A DNA stretch of 21,505 bases, from positions 1 to 21,505 of the IMG/VR virus record IMGVR_UViG_3300000313_000016, one strand, 5' to 3'. The notes under the pieces are model-generated. The model ran no database searches and was not told the DNA's origin. It saw nothing but the letters and a program-made list of their open reading frames with translations. Below, piece after piece: positions 1 through 9,245 of the stretch (its first letter is position 1; every line of letters begins with the position of its first letter). This stretch comes from a virus. The translations under genes and the position numbers were made by a program.

Positions 1-402
1 AAAGGGTTCCATGAAAGCACCGCCATCCAAAAGATACACAAATTGATGGCTTTCAAGAACGTCCGCTGCTATGCAGAGATCCGACCATGTATCAACTCTT
101 CGAAATGTCGTCTTACCCACTGCATCCGTAACAAATAATTGTTTCCGGCTTACATTCCATACCCATTTCCAACCTGCCTGCAACGTATCGTATGCTGCGG
201 GATCGTTATCTCCCCACAAAACATTTAGCGATGATATAAAATCCATTGTAGCCTCATCACCATACACAATGATGTCTGCATCGATGCCAAATGAGCCGAG
301 CGGTTTCAGCCGGACACTAAAAAACGGTTCCGGTGGCCGAGCAAGACTTTTGCTCATACCACCAAAACCGATATGATTTTGTAAAATTAATCCTGTAGGC
401 AC
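1..402 (-). CDS. Putative tail-tip protein, partial (3' end outside window)
   Basis: The frame is open without a stop from the GTG at 402 down to base 1, giving 134 residues and continuing beyond the window. The GTG sits 8 nt after a strong AAAGGAGG that overlaps the end of the preceding tail gene (stop at 417-419), so I trust this start. The ATG three codons earlier, in another frame, meets a stop after 30 codons. The protein starts MPTGLILQNHIGFGGMSKS and has W-rich segments (AGWKWVW, DTWSD near residues 90-120). I see no signal peptide, membrane segment or family motif that I can name. Position directly after three tail-fibre-like genes suggests a virion tail protein, but that is inference from context only. 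It is easily missed because neither gene end is framed by a stop in the window. Confidence 0.8.
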   Translation of the reverse strand, partial: MPTGLILQNHIGFGGMSKSLARPPEPFFSVRLKPLGSFGIDADIIVYGDEATMDFISSLNVLWGDNDPAAYDTLQAGWKWVWNVSRKQLFVTDAVGKTTFRRVDTWSDLCIAADVLESHQFVYLLDGGAFMEPF

Positions 403-416
403 TTTTCATGCCTCCT

Positions 417-1517
417 TTATTGTTGGACCGAAAATCCATCCATACCATAGATGCCTCGGCGTCGCGTGTACGGAAATACCTGATGCAGCAGTCCCGATTT
501 TGGATAGCTGATTTCATACATCTGCCCAGGTGCCACATTCCGCATCGATATAAAATACACTCCTGGTACGTAACCGACTGGCGAGAAATTCCGCAAGCCA
601 TCCGGATCTCGTAGCACATACGCGACAAGGTTCATGTTCACGGTAATGCAGTTCAGCGTGTTCACATTGCGGCCGCTGTCCGTGGTGTTTTGACTCTGCA
701 GCTTATTATAATCCGGAATAAATGCATTCCATTTTGCTGCTGGCACTTCGCTCGTTTTAACCGGTAATGCCAACTGTTTTCCTGTATAGGCATAACTGAT
801 ATTTGAAGCATCATTCGGCCCAGCCGATGCCCATAAGACCGAAGGATTCCTGAGTGGTGCCGCATCGATGTCCGCCCTCAAAAAAGTTGACGCATTTGTC
901 GTCATAGAAAACAATGGCACGCTCTCTGTCTCAATAGTTGTGGCATCAAATGTTTTAGATGCCGTAAACATGTTGTAACTGTTACGACTGCCAGATAAAA
1001 TCAAGCCCCCATCCCAGTCACCAATTTTCTGCAGTGCACCCAATGCAAGGTGCTGAAATACCCCATCCGTTTCCACACTTACGATAAGTAGTGGTGCCGG
1101 GTCCGTAATTGTATTGCAATATAACGTGTGACTGCCAGCCGGATTGACCGGAATTCCTACACCAAGAACCTCCTGCGTACCAACATGCTTTGGAGCATTC
1201 GGTTGATCATACCAATAGCCGGAAGCTGGCTTATCCGTATGCGCTGTGCTGGCCACAAGACCAATACCATATGCATTGCCATCATTGCGTTGTGATGGAA
1301 ATATCTTCTTCCCGCCCGCTGTCCGAAACTGTCCGAACACGGTACCATCTGCAGACTTCAGACTGAGCAGCACCCCATCCAAATTATTGCTTCCATCGAT
1401 CGGCAGATCACTTACACAATTTTGCAAGATAGTCCAACCATTGGCCGCTGCGAATTCACTAACCTTTGTCAGTATGGCTATTGCGTCCAAAAGACCAGTA
1501 TATTTTTGATATGCCAT
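417..1517 (-). CDS. Tail-tip or fibre protein, paralog 3
   Basis: A 366-residue protein starting MAYQKYTGLLDAIAILTKV. I chose the ATG at 1517 because GGAGG (1525-1529) lies 7 nt upstream; the ATG at 1523 overlaps the previous stop but has almost no spacing. The protein is rich in beta-strand-like sequence. It shares an architecture with the two preceding genes: an N-terminal helix of about 25 residues, a W-x-x-Q-P segment (YWYDQP), a strand block followed by LALG and GGLILSGS, and a C-terminal block (VPGVYFIS then VFPYTRR). This matches GVFWVSG-like C-termini that I recall from phage structural proteins of unknown fold. The likely role is a subunit of the tail tip or receptor-binding apparatus. 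It ends 14 nt before the next tail gene starts. No catalytic residues are recognised. Confidence 0.8.
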   Translation of the reverse strand: MAYQKYTGLLDAIAILTKVSEFAAANGWTILQNCVSDLPIDGSNNLDGVLLSLKSADGTVFGQFRTAGGKKIFPSQRNDGNAYGIGLVASTAHTDKPASGYWYDQPNAPKHVGTQEVLGVGIPVNPAGSHTLYCNTITDPAPLLIVSVETDGVFQHLALGALQKIGDWDGGLILSGSRNSYNMFTASKTFDATTIETESVPLFSMTTNASTFLRADIDAAPLRNPSVLWASAGPNDASNISYAYTGKQLALPVKTSEVPAAKWNAFIPDYNKLQSQNTTDSGRNVNTLNCITVNMNLVAYVLRDPDGLRNFSPVGYVPGVYFISMRNVAPGQMYEISYPKSGLLHQVFPYTRRRGIYGMDGFSVQQ

Positions 1518-1519
1518 AT

Positions 1520-2944
1520 TCATTCCTCCAATCGGATTAAAAGATTCATCATCTTTGATATTTTTTCTATGCGACGCTCTTGGGCCAGCAGAGTGTCAAC
1601 ATCGCAATCATAAACAACCCCCGCATGACCCGGAATGTGAAATTTTCGGTCTTCCCAGCCATTCGGGATTGAGAGATGTTTTTTACCGCTGATTGTAATT
1701 TCACCATACTCTTTCATTGGCCGGCTCGGGAAAAACATATAAGGGATCTTTCCAATAATGCCCCGACGTTCGCTGTCAATTTGCAGAAACTCTATTGGTT
1801 CGATCTTCAGCTTTCCATAGCCATGCGCGAAATCTTCGATATTGTTCTCCGTTGGCCGGATACGAAATTTTATGTTTTGTGGCCGTGCCGGTTCCTGCCT
1901 TACAAAATGGTAATTTGTTACGTATCCATTGCAGACATGATCCGCAACTGCCGTAACGATTTGTACATAGTTTGCATAGCCCTGCCACGTTCCATCCGGG
2001 TGGCAGACCATAGCTTGTGTTGGTGTACCTCCAGCATCAATAGCAACTGCGGCAAAAGGAACGATGCCATGTGTGAGACTCCATTGCTGTGGGCGATAAT
2101 CCAGCCGCATACCAATAACGGGTACCGGGCTTCTCTGATTTGGTGAATACCAATAATTCCTGCCAACCGAAACAAGACCAGACGTTCCACCAACAACTGC
2201 TGCAGGAAAAGCGTATTCGCCGCCATCATATGGCTCAAATTGACCAATGAAAGCACTGTCCCAAATTTCCGCATTATTCATAACGATAATGAGCCGCTGC
2301 GCATCTTTAATGAGCCAGTATTTAAACACGCCGATTGTTGGTCCAGTAAAATCCATACTTAACGTGGGATACCCACAACCCGGGAGCAATGGCGGAGCGT
2401 AATCAACCTTACTGCCATTCCCCTGCACATATTGAAGTGGCAACAGCTTGACTCCGGAAAAATCCATGCCACCACCCTGCTCCTGCCAATCAAGGTCTGC
2501 AGAATATTGCTTGAATACTCCAAGATGGAGGACCTGCGCTGAAGCTTCAAAAATATCCGGCCGAAAATCCGACAGACGAACAGGCGCTACACTTGCTGGT
2601 GATATAAGAATGTTCCCACTGTCTTCCACTACCGAAAAATCACGTCCGGGCAAGTTCAGTCCCGCAACCGACCATACAAAATGTGTGGCTAGATTCTTCT
2701 TTTGCAGGAACCAGTCTGCATAGGTTTTTCCTTTTTCAATCGAATTCGGCAGCAGTCCAATGTATTGATATTCTCCTGATTTTCTTCCCGCCGCCCGCAG
2801 GATTGACCCGCGTGGCCATGGCTCATTACGCAAAACTGTCCAAGTATCATCTCCTTGGACAGTTTTGTCCGTTACCCATGCAATAATCTGAGTGATAAGA
2901 TCATCAAAGCTTGTAGCTGTTCCTTTTGTAATTTTTATGGCCAT
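1520..2944 (-). CDS. Tail-tip or fibre protein, paralog 2
   Basis: A 474-residue protein starting MAIKITKGTATSFDDLITQI. It is separated by 4 nt from the previous stop, with only a weak GGGCGTGA Shine-Dalgarno, so translation is probably coupled. Residues about 135-330 repeat the plan of the preceding 299-residue protein: LHLGVFKQYSADLDWQEQ, then FKYWLIKDAQRLIIVM, SAFIGQFEPYDGGEYAFP, VVGGTSG and HPDGTWQG. The C-terminal block (IIGKIPYMFFPSRPM) also corresponds. The extra N-terminal part (about residues 1-130) has the same kind of helix followed by W and an EYQYIGL strand. I read this as an enlarged paralog of a tail structural protein. No signal peptide, membrane segment or enzymatic motif is visible. 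The stop overlaps the alternative ATG of the next gene. Confidence 0.82.
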   Translation of the reverse strand: MAIKITKGTATSFDDLITQIIAWVTDKTVQGDDTWTVLRNEPWPRGSILRAAGRKSGEYQYIGLLPNSIEKGKTYADWFLQKKNLATHFVWSVAGLNLPGRDFSVVEDSGNILISPASVAPVRLSDFRPDIFEASAQVLHLGVFKQYSADLDWQEQGGGMDFSGVKLLPLQYVQGNGSKVDYAPPLLPGCGYPTLSMDFTGPTIGVFKYWLIKDAQRLIIVMNNAEIWDSAFIGQFEPYDGGEYAFPAAVVGGTSGLVSVGRNYWYSPNQRSPVPVIGMRLDYRPQQWSLTHGIVPFAAVAIDAGGTPTQAMVCHPDGTWQGYANYVQIVTAVADHVCNGYVTNYHFVRQEPARPQNIKFRIRPTENNIEDFAHGYGKLKIEPIEFLQIDSERRGIIGKIPYMFFPSRPMKEYGEITISGKKHLSIPNGWEDRKFHIPGHAGVVYDCDVDTLLAQERRIEKISKMMNLLIRLEE

Positions 2945-2948
2945 ACAA

Positions 2949-3848
2949 TCACGCCCATTCTATGACATGATACTGATCATCTTCGCGCCGAAAAATGTTG
3001 TTAAAAATCTTGTAGGTCTTATCCTTGTATATAACATTATCTTTAACCGACAAATCTGCTCGTCCACCAATCCAAAACAGACCATCAAACTCTCCAACCA
3101 TTCCTACCGGATCTGTTTCATAGAGCATAACCGGATATAACATATGATCCTCCATTGTGGCTTCCTGATTGGACTTTTTATAAATTGTAAGTGTATCTAC
3201 AGGTGCGGTATTGATGGGCCACGTCAAAAGCGTACTGCCGCCAAATCGCCAAACACCATCTGGTCGGCGAATACAAAGGGATGAATACCCTGCCTGTGAA
3301 ATCTGCGGACTAAGGAAAAGACTGTGTTCATTGCCTTTATTATTCCAAGCACTGCCATCATATGAACTACCACCAATTGCCATTGGATATGGATACTGTC
3401 GTTCAATAGCCACCGGCTTAAAAAATCCCAGATAAGCGCCCTCATACTGATTCGACATTTCTACGCGAAAAGTAATCCGGCTGGTGTTTGCCGTGAGCCA
3501 ATATGTCATAAATACGTCTTTGGCAAGTGGCACACAAGGCAATTTATCTTTATATATAGCACCCGGCTGCTCATACCATTCAAGATTTTCATCATATCCG
3601 CAGAAACCATTTAGGAGAATATTTTCCTGATCCGTTCCCTGCGCTTTGATTTTCATGCCGATATAAATTTCATCTTTACCATCACCGATACCTTTCAAAA
3701 TAACCTCTGTTGTATCAGAGGTAACAGCAGCTGGTCGCATCAGCTGCCATGCATTGCCAGCCGTAAAATTATTGCTATCGATGAGAAAAGACGTAATGTT
3801 TTGTAATAACTGCTTAACAGTTGTTGCCGTTGCGTTTAATACTGCCAA
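2949..3848 (-). CDS. Tail-tip or fibre protein, paralog 1
   Basis: A 299-residue protein starting with TTG (MAVLNATATTVKQLLQNITS). AAGGAGG at 3858-3864 lies 9 nt upstream and no ATG competes, so the TTG start is well supported. Recognisable blocks are an N-terminal helix, AGNAWQLMRP, EIYIGMKIK (60-68), WYEQPGA (91-97), MTYWLTANTSRITFRVEM (114-131), EGAYLGFFKP (136-145), YPYPMAIGGSS (152-162), RRPDGVWR (194-201) and a C-terminal GEFDGLFWIGG block (252-262). I recall this pattern from phage virion proteins encoded downstream of the tape measure, but I cannot give a domain name. Its place, first after the tape measure and the moron, suggests a tail-tip or distal-tail part. It is the simplest of three tandem paralogs. 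Confidence 0.82.
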   Translation of the reverse strand: MAVLNATATTVKQLLQNITSFLIDSNNFTAGNAWQLMRPAAVTSDTTEVILKGIGDGKDEIYIGMKIKAQGTDQENILLNGFCGYDENLEWYEQPGAIYKDKLPCVPLAKDVFMTYWLTANTSRITFRVEMSNQYEGAYLGFFKPVAIERQYPYPMAIGGSSYDGSAWNNKGNEHSLFLSPQISQAGYSSLCIRRPDGVWRFGGSTLLTWPINTAPVDTLTIYKKSNQEATMEDHMLYPVMLYETDPVGMVGEFDGLFWIGGRADLSVKDNVIYKDKTYKIFNNIFRREDDQYHVIEWA

Positions 3849-3872
3849 TTTTATCGACCTCCTTTAAATTTT

Positions 3873-3907
3873 GGCATAAGAAAAAGCAGCCTATTTCTAA
3901 GCTGCTT
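3873..3907 (-). terminator. Intrinsic terminator after the secreted-protein moron
   Basis: On the minus strand AAGCAGC (3907-3901) pairs perfectly with GCTGCTT (3890-3884) across a 10-nt loop, followed directly by TTTTCTTATGCC (3884-3873). It lies 29 nt after the moron stop and just upstream of the next gene's Shine-Dalgarno. The 12-nt tail is identical in two other terminators of this window. Confidence 0.85.
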
Positions 3908-3935
3908 GTGTTATTTTATACTATTTATACTGTTT

Positions 3936-4433
3936 TTATCTACTTACTGTTTTGTCAGGAACTTCCAATACCTGCTTCCATTCTTTTAAAACTTTAGAAG
4001 GCACTTTAAAAACATCATCTGAAGCATTTTTAAAACTTATCCTAAATGTCACATCCTTTGCTGATTTTATTTTTTCAACAAGAAGCTCGGGGACATACAT
4101 ATCTGTAGAAGTACATAATATATTGTGATCAACTATATTACTGGATGTTGTTTTTACAGGAATCTTATAAATATCAGAACCATCATCAAATTTTACCTCT
4201 ATATAGTCTTCAGTAAAGAACCACCAATCGGTATCCATAATAGTAAATGTAAGATATATTTGATTATTATCCATTTTACTAAAAATAATAGAACTAAACC
4301 TATCAACATCTTGTACCATACTATAAGTCATTGATGAATTATCAAAAGAGTCCTTATGAGTTTTCACGCTTGCAAACACAGAAAACTGAAATACCAATAA
4401 GATCGCTAAGATTAAAAATAAAATCCTTTTCAT
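3936..4433 (-). CDS. Small exported protein of unknown function (moron)
   Basis: A 165-residue protein with a clear N-terminal signal peptide: K2-R3, a hydrophobic core (ILFLILAILLVFQFSVF) and a likely signal peptidase I site after VFA at residue 22. There is no lipobox cysteine. The mature part is soluble, with WWFF, EDYIEVKFDDG and a single Cys, and matches no family I can name. The start ATG has GGGAGG 6 nt upstream. The gene is visibly more AT-rich than its neighbours, and it has its own promoter and terminator, which is the definition of a moron inserted between the tape measure and tail-tip genes. An exported moron product might alter the host envelope, for example by superinfection exclusion, but that is inference from similar gene positions and not from sequence. 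Confidence 0.82.
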   Translation of the reverse strand: MKRILFLILAILLVFQFSVFASVKTHKDSFDNSSMTYSMVQDVDRFSSIIFSKMDNNQIYLTFTIMDTDWWFFTEDYIEVKFDDGSDIYKIPVKTTSSNIVDHNILCTSTDMYVPELLVEKIKSAKDVTFRISFKNASDDVFKVPSKVLKEWKQVLEVPDKTVSR

Positions 4434-4457
4434 AAAAAACCTCCCTATTTGTATTCC

Positions 4458-4486
4458 AGAATACCACTAATCAATATTTGCGTCAA
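4458..4486 (-). promoter_or_regulatory. Sigma-A type promoter of the secreted-protein moron
   Basis: On the minus strand TTGACG (4486-4481), a 17-nt spacer, then TATTCT (4463-4458) preceded by TGG, an extended -10. It starts right after the tape measure stop and precedes the moron ATG at 4433. The -10 lies inside a perfect palindrome GTATTC-CA-GAATAC (4451-4464), a possible operator. Confidence 0.75.
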
Positions 4487-4487
4487 A

Positions 4488-7400
4488 TCATTTCATTCTT
4501 CGATACACCTGACTATACAGTTTCGCATTTTTAATATTTTCCTTTTGAACTTCACTACGAATCAGCGATCGTCCATACGTATCAAAGACTCGCTGTCCAT
4601 CCACATAATTTTCAATGCGAACAGGTGAACTTACTTGCGTACCAAGGTCGGCAGTAAATGCTGCCATACCATTGCCTGCTGTTTGTGAGCCGGTTCTTCC
4701 TACAGCCCCACCTTTTGCAAATGCCGGCAACCGTACACGCATATTCGCAAATGTTCCATTATTTATCCGCGCCAAAGTCTCAAGACCATATTTTTTTACA
4801 GACACAGCATTAATAACGAACTCTCCGTGCGAAAGCCTTGAAAGTATGCTATCGCTAGTTCCAGTGCCCGCACCTGTAATTAAGCCACCATCTGCATGTT
4901 TTTGCAAAGCGCTAAAGCCATTCCATGTAAAATCATACGATGATCCTGCTGTAGAACTTCCAGATGAATTCTCACCAGCTGTTGCTGGTATTAAGCTAAT
5001 CGCCGATTGCATTGTCTGTGCAATATTATCAAAAAAGGTTTTCGTACGATTCGCAAATTCAAATGTTTGATTGCTGAAGGTAACCATAAAACTATCCATA
5101 TCGGTCGTTACTTTGCTTAAGCCATTTGCTTTGTCTATGGTTTTATCTGCATCCGCTACAGTCATTTGTTTTTTCAAGCCATCTTTTTTCGGGTACCACT
5201 TATCCATAAGGTTATCCCTAATATCTTCTGCAAACGCTTTTTGCATTGCTTTCAAAATCGTATTTGCCAAATTTTTAAAAGCTTCGCCCAAAGAATTTGC
5301 TTGTGTAATACCCTCTGTTAAGAATGTCAGCAATCCATCTTCAAGAGCTTGTTTTGCCGACATACGGATTTTATCTAAGAGTTGTGGTATTTGCTTTAAC
5401 TGGTCTAAGTACTTAACTTGGTGCTGGTTTTTATCGATTTCGGCTAAAATATTTTGCTTATTATTCTCTCTAGGTTTAATCAGGTTACTTCGTTCTTCAT
5501 CTGTTTTCACCGTCTTCAGCTTTTCTTCTAAATCTTGCTTGGCTGCCACATAATCTTTCCATCCTTGATCGACTTCTTTTTGATAAGTATCCTGATCCTG
5601 CTGATATTCCCAAGAATTTACCTGCTGCTTGGCCCGACTTTTCTGTCCTGTGGTCATCCAAAAATCTGAATCGATCATGTTGTTTTGCCAAGTAGCACGT
5701 TCCTTCACTGCCTGCCGAAATTTATCGAGCATGGAATGGAGGTCTTTTTTTACGCCATCGATTGTTTTTTTAATACTCTGAGCCAGTTCCGTATATCCCA
5801 TAGATGCTGCTTCTTGGCTGATTTCCTCTAATTTTTTGAGCTGTTCTTGGATCTTCGGCCCATAATTAGATACATTTATATAGTTAATATAATCCTCTGT
5901 TATATCGCCAACTTCATAAAAACCTGCAGCAAGTTTATCGTACATATCATCGGCATTATCTTTGACCGTGCGCATACCAATCTCAAGATTTTTCTTTGCC
6001 TGATTGCTTTCAAGATCTAGTTCCTTAGCATGTAAAACAATTTGTTCTTTACCGACCGCATCAGTGTTGCCTTCTGCTTTATATTTATTAATTTTTTCCT
6101 GCGATGCCTGTATTGCCTCTTTTATAGGAATACTGGAAATATCATTAATTAATTCTAAAAAAGCTTTATTGGTTGCATCAAGACGTTTTTCATTTTCTTT
6201 CGCTTTTTCATTCGCCTTAAGCCCAAGTTCAGAATTTACAGTTGGTGCCTGAAACCCTGAAAGAACATCCACCCCAGCAGCTTTTGCCATTTTATTAAAA
6301 TCTACAAAGCCTGTAGGCGTACCATAAGATTGTTGATAATCGGCATATTTTTGAATAGGTTTCGGTGTACCGTCATCGTAATGGCCAGACGATGACATAT
6401 ATTCATTGCCATTTCCTGTTGCCATAATGACGTGATTATCTTTATTTACAACAATCCCGTCTCCGGCTTTTGGTGTATATCCGCTAGAACCATCGACCCA
6501 AGCACCAACACGTTTAGCAACATCCATGAGCGCAGGAACCCAATCCCGCATATCATTGCCAACAGTGTCCGTAGTAGCTATTCCAGCTTTTTTCAGCCCG
6601 TCTTCTAACCCTGCAGCATCCCAGCTTTTCACAACAAATTGTGTGCACACAAAATCATCATACGTTTTTCCACTATCAATAATTTGCTGTCCGGCATTAA
6701 CAACGTTATTTCCCAAATCACTTTTAGCAGCCCGCATTTCTTGAATCTTAGGAGCATTTAATAGTTCAGTCGCTCGTGAAAGCAACTCTGCTGCATGCCC
6801 TTCTACGCTGCCAGCATAAGCTTCAGCTGCCGGACCACTCCCATTATAACGAGCTAACGCCGTATGTGTATTCCCATATTGATTTAGCAGTTCTATAAGA
6901 TATCGAACCCCGCCGTTTGCATTTGATTGCAAATCCCAAGGGTTGGCATTATCAGCTAAGCTCCTGGCATACTCCGATGTCAGCTGCATCAGTCCAATAC
7001 CACCATCATCAGAAGTTTTTACACTTCCATCATCATTCCATTGCCGGCGCGAAGATTCCTGCTCTGCCATTCCAAGAACTAAATCATAGGTTAGTTTTCC
7101 AGTCTTATCCGTATCTTTAAGATTCTGATAAGCATTATATAAAGCAGCTTCTTCCGGTGTCGATCCCTGTGGCAATTCCCGTCCAGTCGGAACCATACCG
7201 TTTGCATCAGCACGCATCTGATCACTTACACCTTGAACATGTTGACTATATCCGGCAATAACAGTTGCCACATCTTGCTGGGCTTCCGTTGCTTTCTGCA
7301 GGGCATTCGTATGTTTTCCCAATTCTATATTCAGTTTTTGTAAGGCCATATCTTTTTCTTGCTGCGTTTTATAAACTGTATTGTTTACAGCTTCAATCTG

Positions 7401-9239
7401 TTGATTGATATTATCAATATAAGTCTGTTCTGTATCGACTTTATTCTGTGCTTCCGCTTGCGAATATTCCTGCCATGAAATATTATCCTGCTTATACTGT
7501 ATAGACAATTTCTCTAAAGAATCTTTATAAGCTTGTATTTGTTGATCAAGAAAATCTTTTAACTGTGACTGTAAGACTTTTAATGCTTCCTGTGAATCTT
7601 TGGCATTGGCTTGTCCTTGCATAGAATTAGGCTTCGGCCCAGCATAATCTTGCCTTGCACCCTTGTTTTTAAGATCATCCAACAATTTCTGCAATTTGCT
7701 TTGTTCCGCACTATCATCATGGGTGCTTTTCACACTGCTAAAATCAAAAACTCCGGATTTATCCAGTGCATACCCAGCCCCAACCGCTACTGCACTAACT
7801 GCTAATGCCGCAGCAACACCAGCAGGTCCCGCCATTGCGCCAGTTAGTACATTTAATGCAACCTGAGCAACCGAAGCTGCCTTAATAGCTGCCTGCACTC
7901 CTACAATTGCAGTTCTTACAAGTTTAAAGGCTGCACACATCCCTTGAACCATGGTAATAATCTTTTCAATAATAAAAAAGCTCATTAAAGTATCAACAAT
8001 AACATCAATGATGACTTTCGTTGCACCAAAAGAGCCGTTGGCTTTATCAACACCACCTTTTAAAAAGTTAACGACTGCATCCGCTACCGCAATAATCCCC
8101 TCAAGCCATTCTCCAATTCGGCTTGTAATTTCTCCAGCTGTCGGACCTAAAGCAACAATCAAGCTGCCCACACGGCCAAGACCATCGATAATTTCACTCA
8201 ATAATTGACTTGCCTTATCAAAAGAGGCCAGTGCCTCTTCCGAAAAATAAAACTTTCCGTCATCATCGTAAGCACCGAAAAGCTCAGTGAACTCAACGAA
8301 TAAGTCCTTGGCTTTTTCTATGCCCAGCTGAATTTTTACGATTGTCAGTAAAACTCCAGTATCTTCCGGCACGCCCCCCTGTCCATTAATGGCATCAGCA
8401 AACTGATTTGACCAGTTGCGAACTTTAGTCAAACCTGTTTCCAACGACTGAAAAAGCGGATTCAAAATGAATCCGCCCATAGACATGAAGTTATCTTTAA
8501 TTGTTGAAAGCAACCCTAGCATCCGATCGGCCATTTTCTGGGACATTCCACCGAACTTCTCGTCCATGCCTTCCATTAAAGCACTAATTGCCGTGTCTGC
8601 ATCAATACTAGCATCACCAATATTTTTCATTTGGTCTGCAGTTAAATGTAATTTATCTGCTAAAATTTGTTGAGCTGGAATTCCTGCTTCTGTAAGCTGC
8701 AGGAGTTCATCACCCATGACACGCCCTTTAGCTTTAATTTGCCCAAGTGCAAGCGTAATTCTTTGAATACCTTCCGTTCCAAGACCAAGCCCCGCAGATG
8801 CATCACCTATAGAACGAAGCATCTTAAGCGAAGTCTCTGCATCAAAACCAAAGGCCAGAAGTTTTTTACCTGCATCTGTAACACCTGGAAGGTCAAACGG
8901 CGTATCTGCTGCAATCTTTTTCAGATCACCAAGATACTGCTTGGCAAGTTCTGTACTACCCAAAAACACTTCAAAAGCAGCTTCATTGTTTTCAAGATTC
9001 GCATTGTATTTCAAAATAGAACCTACGGTTCCGTCAATCACTGTTTTTAGCATCGAAAGGCCAGCATATGCGCCTGTGACAATCATGCCAAGATTGGCCA
9101 GCTTAGACGAAAAACCACCAACCGCCTGCGAACTTTTTTCCGAAGATTCTTTTGCTCCTTTGATTGCATTAACAACCTGCTGCAGCTTTTCAACAAAGCC
9201 TTCATTCTCCGCAGTAATGTGAACTTTAATATCTGGCAC
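4488..9239 (-). CDS. Tape measure protein with lytic transglycosylase and NlpC/P60-like domains
   Basis: A 1583-residue protein; in long-tailed phages the tape measure sets tail length and enters the cell envelope during DNA ejection. It starts with GTG, 9 nt after AGGAGAG. Residues 1-260 hold the usual tape measure N-terminus (GTEGIQRITLALGQIKAKG at about 154-172). Residues about 350-490 are hydrophobic, with probable membrane segments. Residues 515-660 form coiled coil. Residues about 700-830 are a soluble lytic transglycosylase domain, with E728 in AEQESS, GGIGLMQLT (746-754) and YNGS (798-801). Residues about 850-985 look like an NlpC/P60 or CHAP-type cysteine peptidase, with C865 in DFVCTQF and H936 in DNHVIMATG after AGDG. 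Residues 1010-1320 are again helical, and the end is glycine- and serine-rich (FADGG-type repeats). Two wall-cutting domains in one tape measure fit local digestion of peptidoglycan during infection. Confidence 0.93.
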   Translation of the reverse strand: MPDIKVHITAENEGFVEKLQQVVNAIKGAKESSEKSSQAVGGFSSKLANLGMIVTGAYAGLSMLKTVIDGTVGSILKYNANLENNEAAFEVFLGSTELAKQYLGDLKKIAADTPFDLPGVTDAGKKLLAFGFDAETSLKMLRSIGDASAGLGLGTEGIQRITLALGQIKAKGRVMGDELLQLTEAGIPAQQILADKLHLTADQMKNIGDASIDADTAISALMEGMDEKFGGMSQKMADRMLGLLSTIKDNFMSMGGFILNPLFQSLETGLTKVRNWSNQFADAINGQGGVPEDTGVLLTIVKIQLGIEKAKDLFVEFTELFGAYDDDGKFYFSEEALASFDKASQLLSEIIDGLGRVGSLIVALGPTAGEITSRIGEWLEGIIAVADAVVNFLKGGVDKANGSFGATKVIIDVIVDTLMSFFIIEKIITMVQGMCAAFKLVRTAIVGVQAAIKAASVAQVALNVLTGAMAGPAGVAAALAVSAVAVGAGYALDKSGVFDFSSVKSTHDDSAEQSKLQKLLDDLKNKGARQDYAGPKPNSMQGQANAKDSQEALKVLQSQLKDFLDQQIQAYKDSLEKLSIQYKQDNISWQEYSQAEAQNKVDTEQTYIDNINQQIEAVNNTVYKTQQEKDMALQKLNIELGKHTNALQKATEAQQDVATVIAGYSQHVQGVSDQMRADANGMVPTGRELPQGSTPEEAALYNAYQNLKDTDKTGKLTYDLVLGMAEQESSRRQWNDDGSVKTSDDGGIGLMQLTSEYARSLADNANPWDLQSNANGGVRYLIELLNQYGNTHTALARYNGSGPAAEAYAGSVEGHAAELLSRATELLNAPKIQEMRAAKSDLGNNVVNAGQQIIDSGKTYDDFVCTQFVVKSWDAAGLEDGLKKAGIATTDTVGNDMRDWVPALMDVAKRVGAWVDGSSGYTPKAGDGIVVNKDNHVIMATGNGNEYMSSSGHYDDGTPKPIQKYADYQQSYGTPTGFVDFNKMAKAAGVDVLSGFQAPTVNSELGLKANEKAKENEKRLDATNKAFLELINDISSIPIKEAIQASQEKINKYKAEGNTDAVGKEQIVLHAKELDLESNQAKKNLEIGMRTVKDNADDMYDKLAAGFYEVGDITEDYINYINVSNYGPKIQEQLKKLEEISQEAASMGYTELAQSIKKTIDGVKKDLHSMLDKFRQAVKERATWQNNMIDSDFWMTTGQKSRAKQQVNSWEYQQDQDTYQKEVDQGWKDYVAAKQDLEEKLKTVKTDEERSNLIKPRENNKQNILAEIDKNQHQVKYLDQLKQIPQLLDKIRMSAKQALEDGLLTFLTEGITQANSLGEAFKNLANTILKAMQKAFAEDIRDNLMDKWYPKKDGLKKQMTVADADKTIDKANGLSKVTTDMDSFMVTFSNQTFEFANRTKTFFDNIAQTMQSAISLIPATAGENSSGSSTAGSSYDFTWNGFSALQKHADGGLITGAGTGTSDSILSRLSHGEFVINAVSVKKYGLETLARINNGTFANMRVRLPAFAKGGAVGRTGSQTAGNGMAAFTADLGTQVSSPVRIENYVDGQRVFDTYGRSLIRSEVQKENIKNAKLYSQVYRRMK

Positions 9240-9245
9240 GAACGA

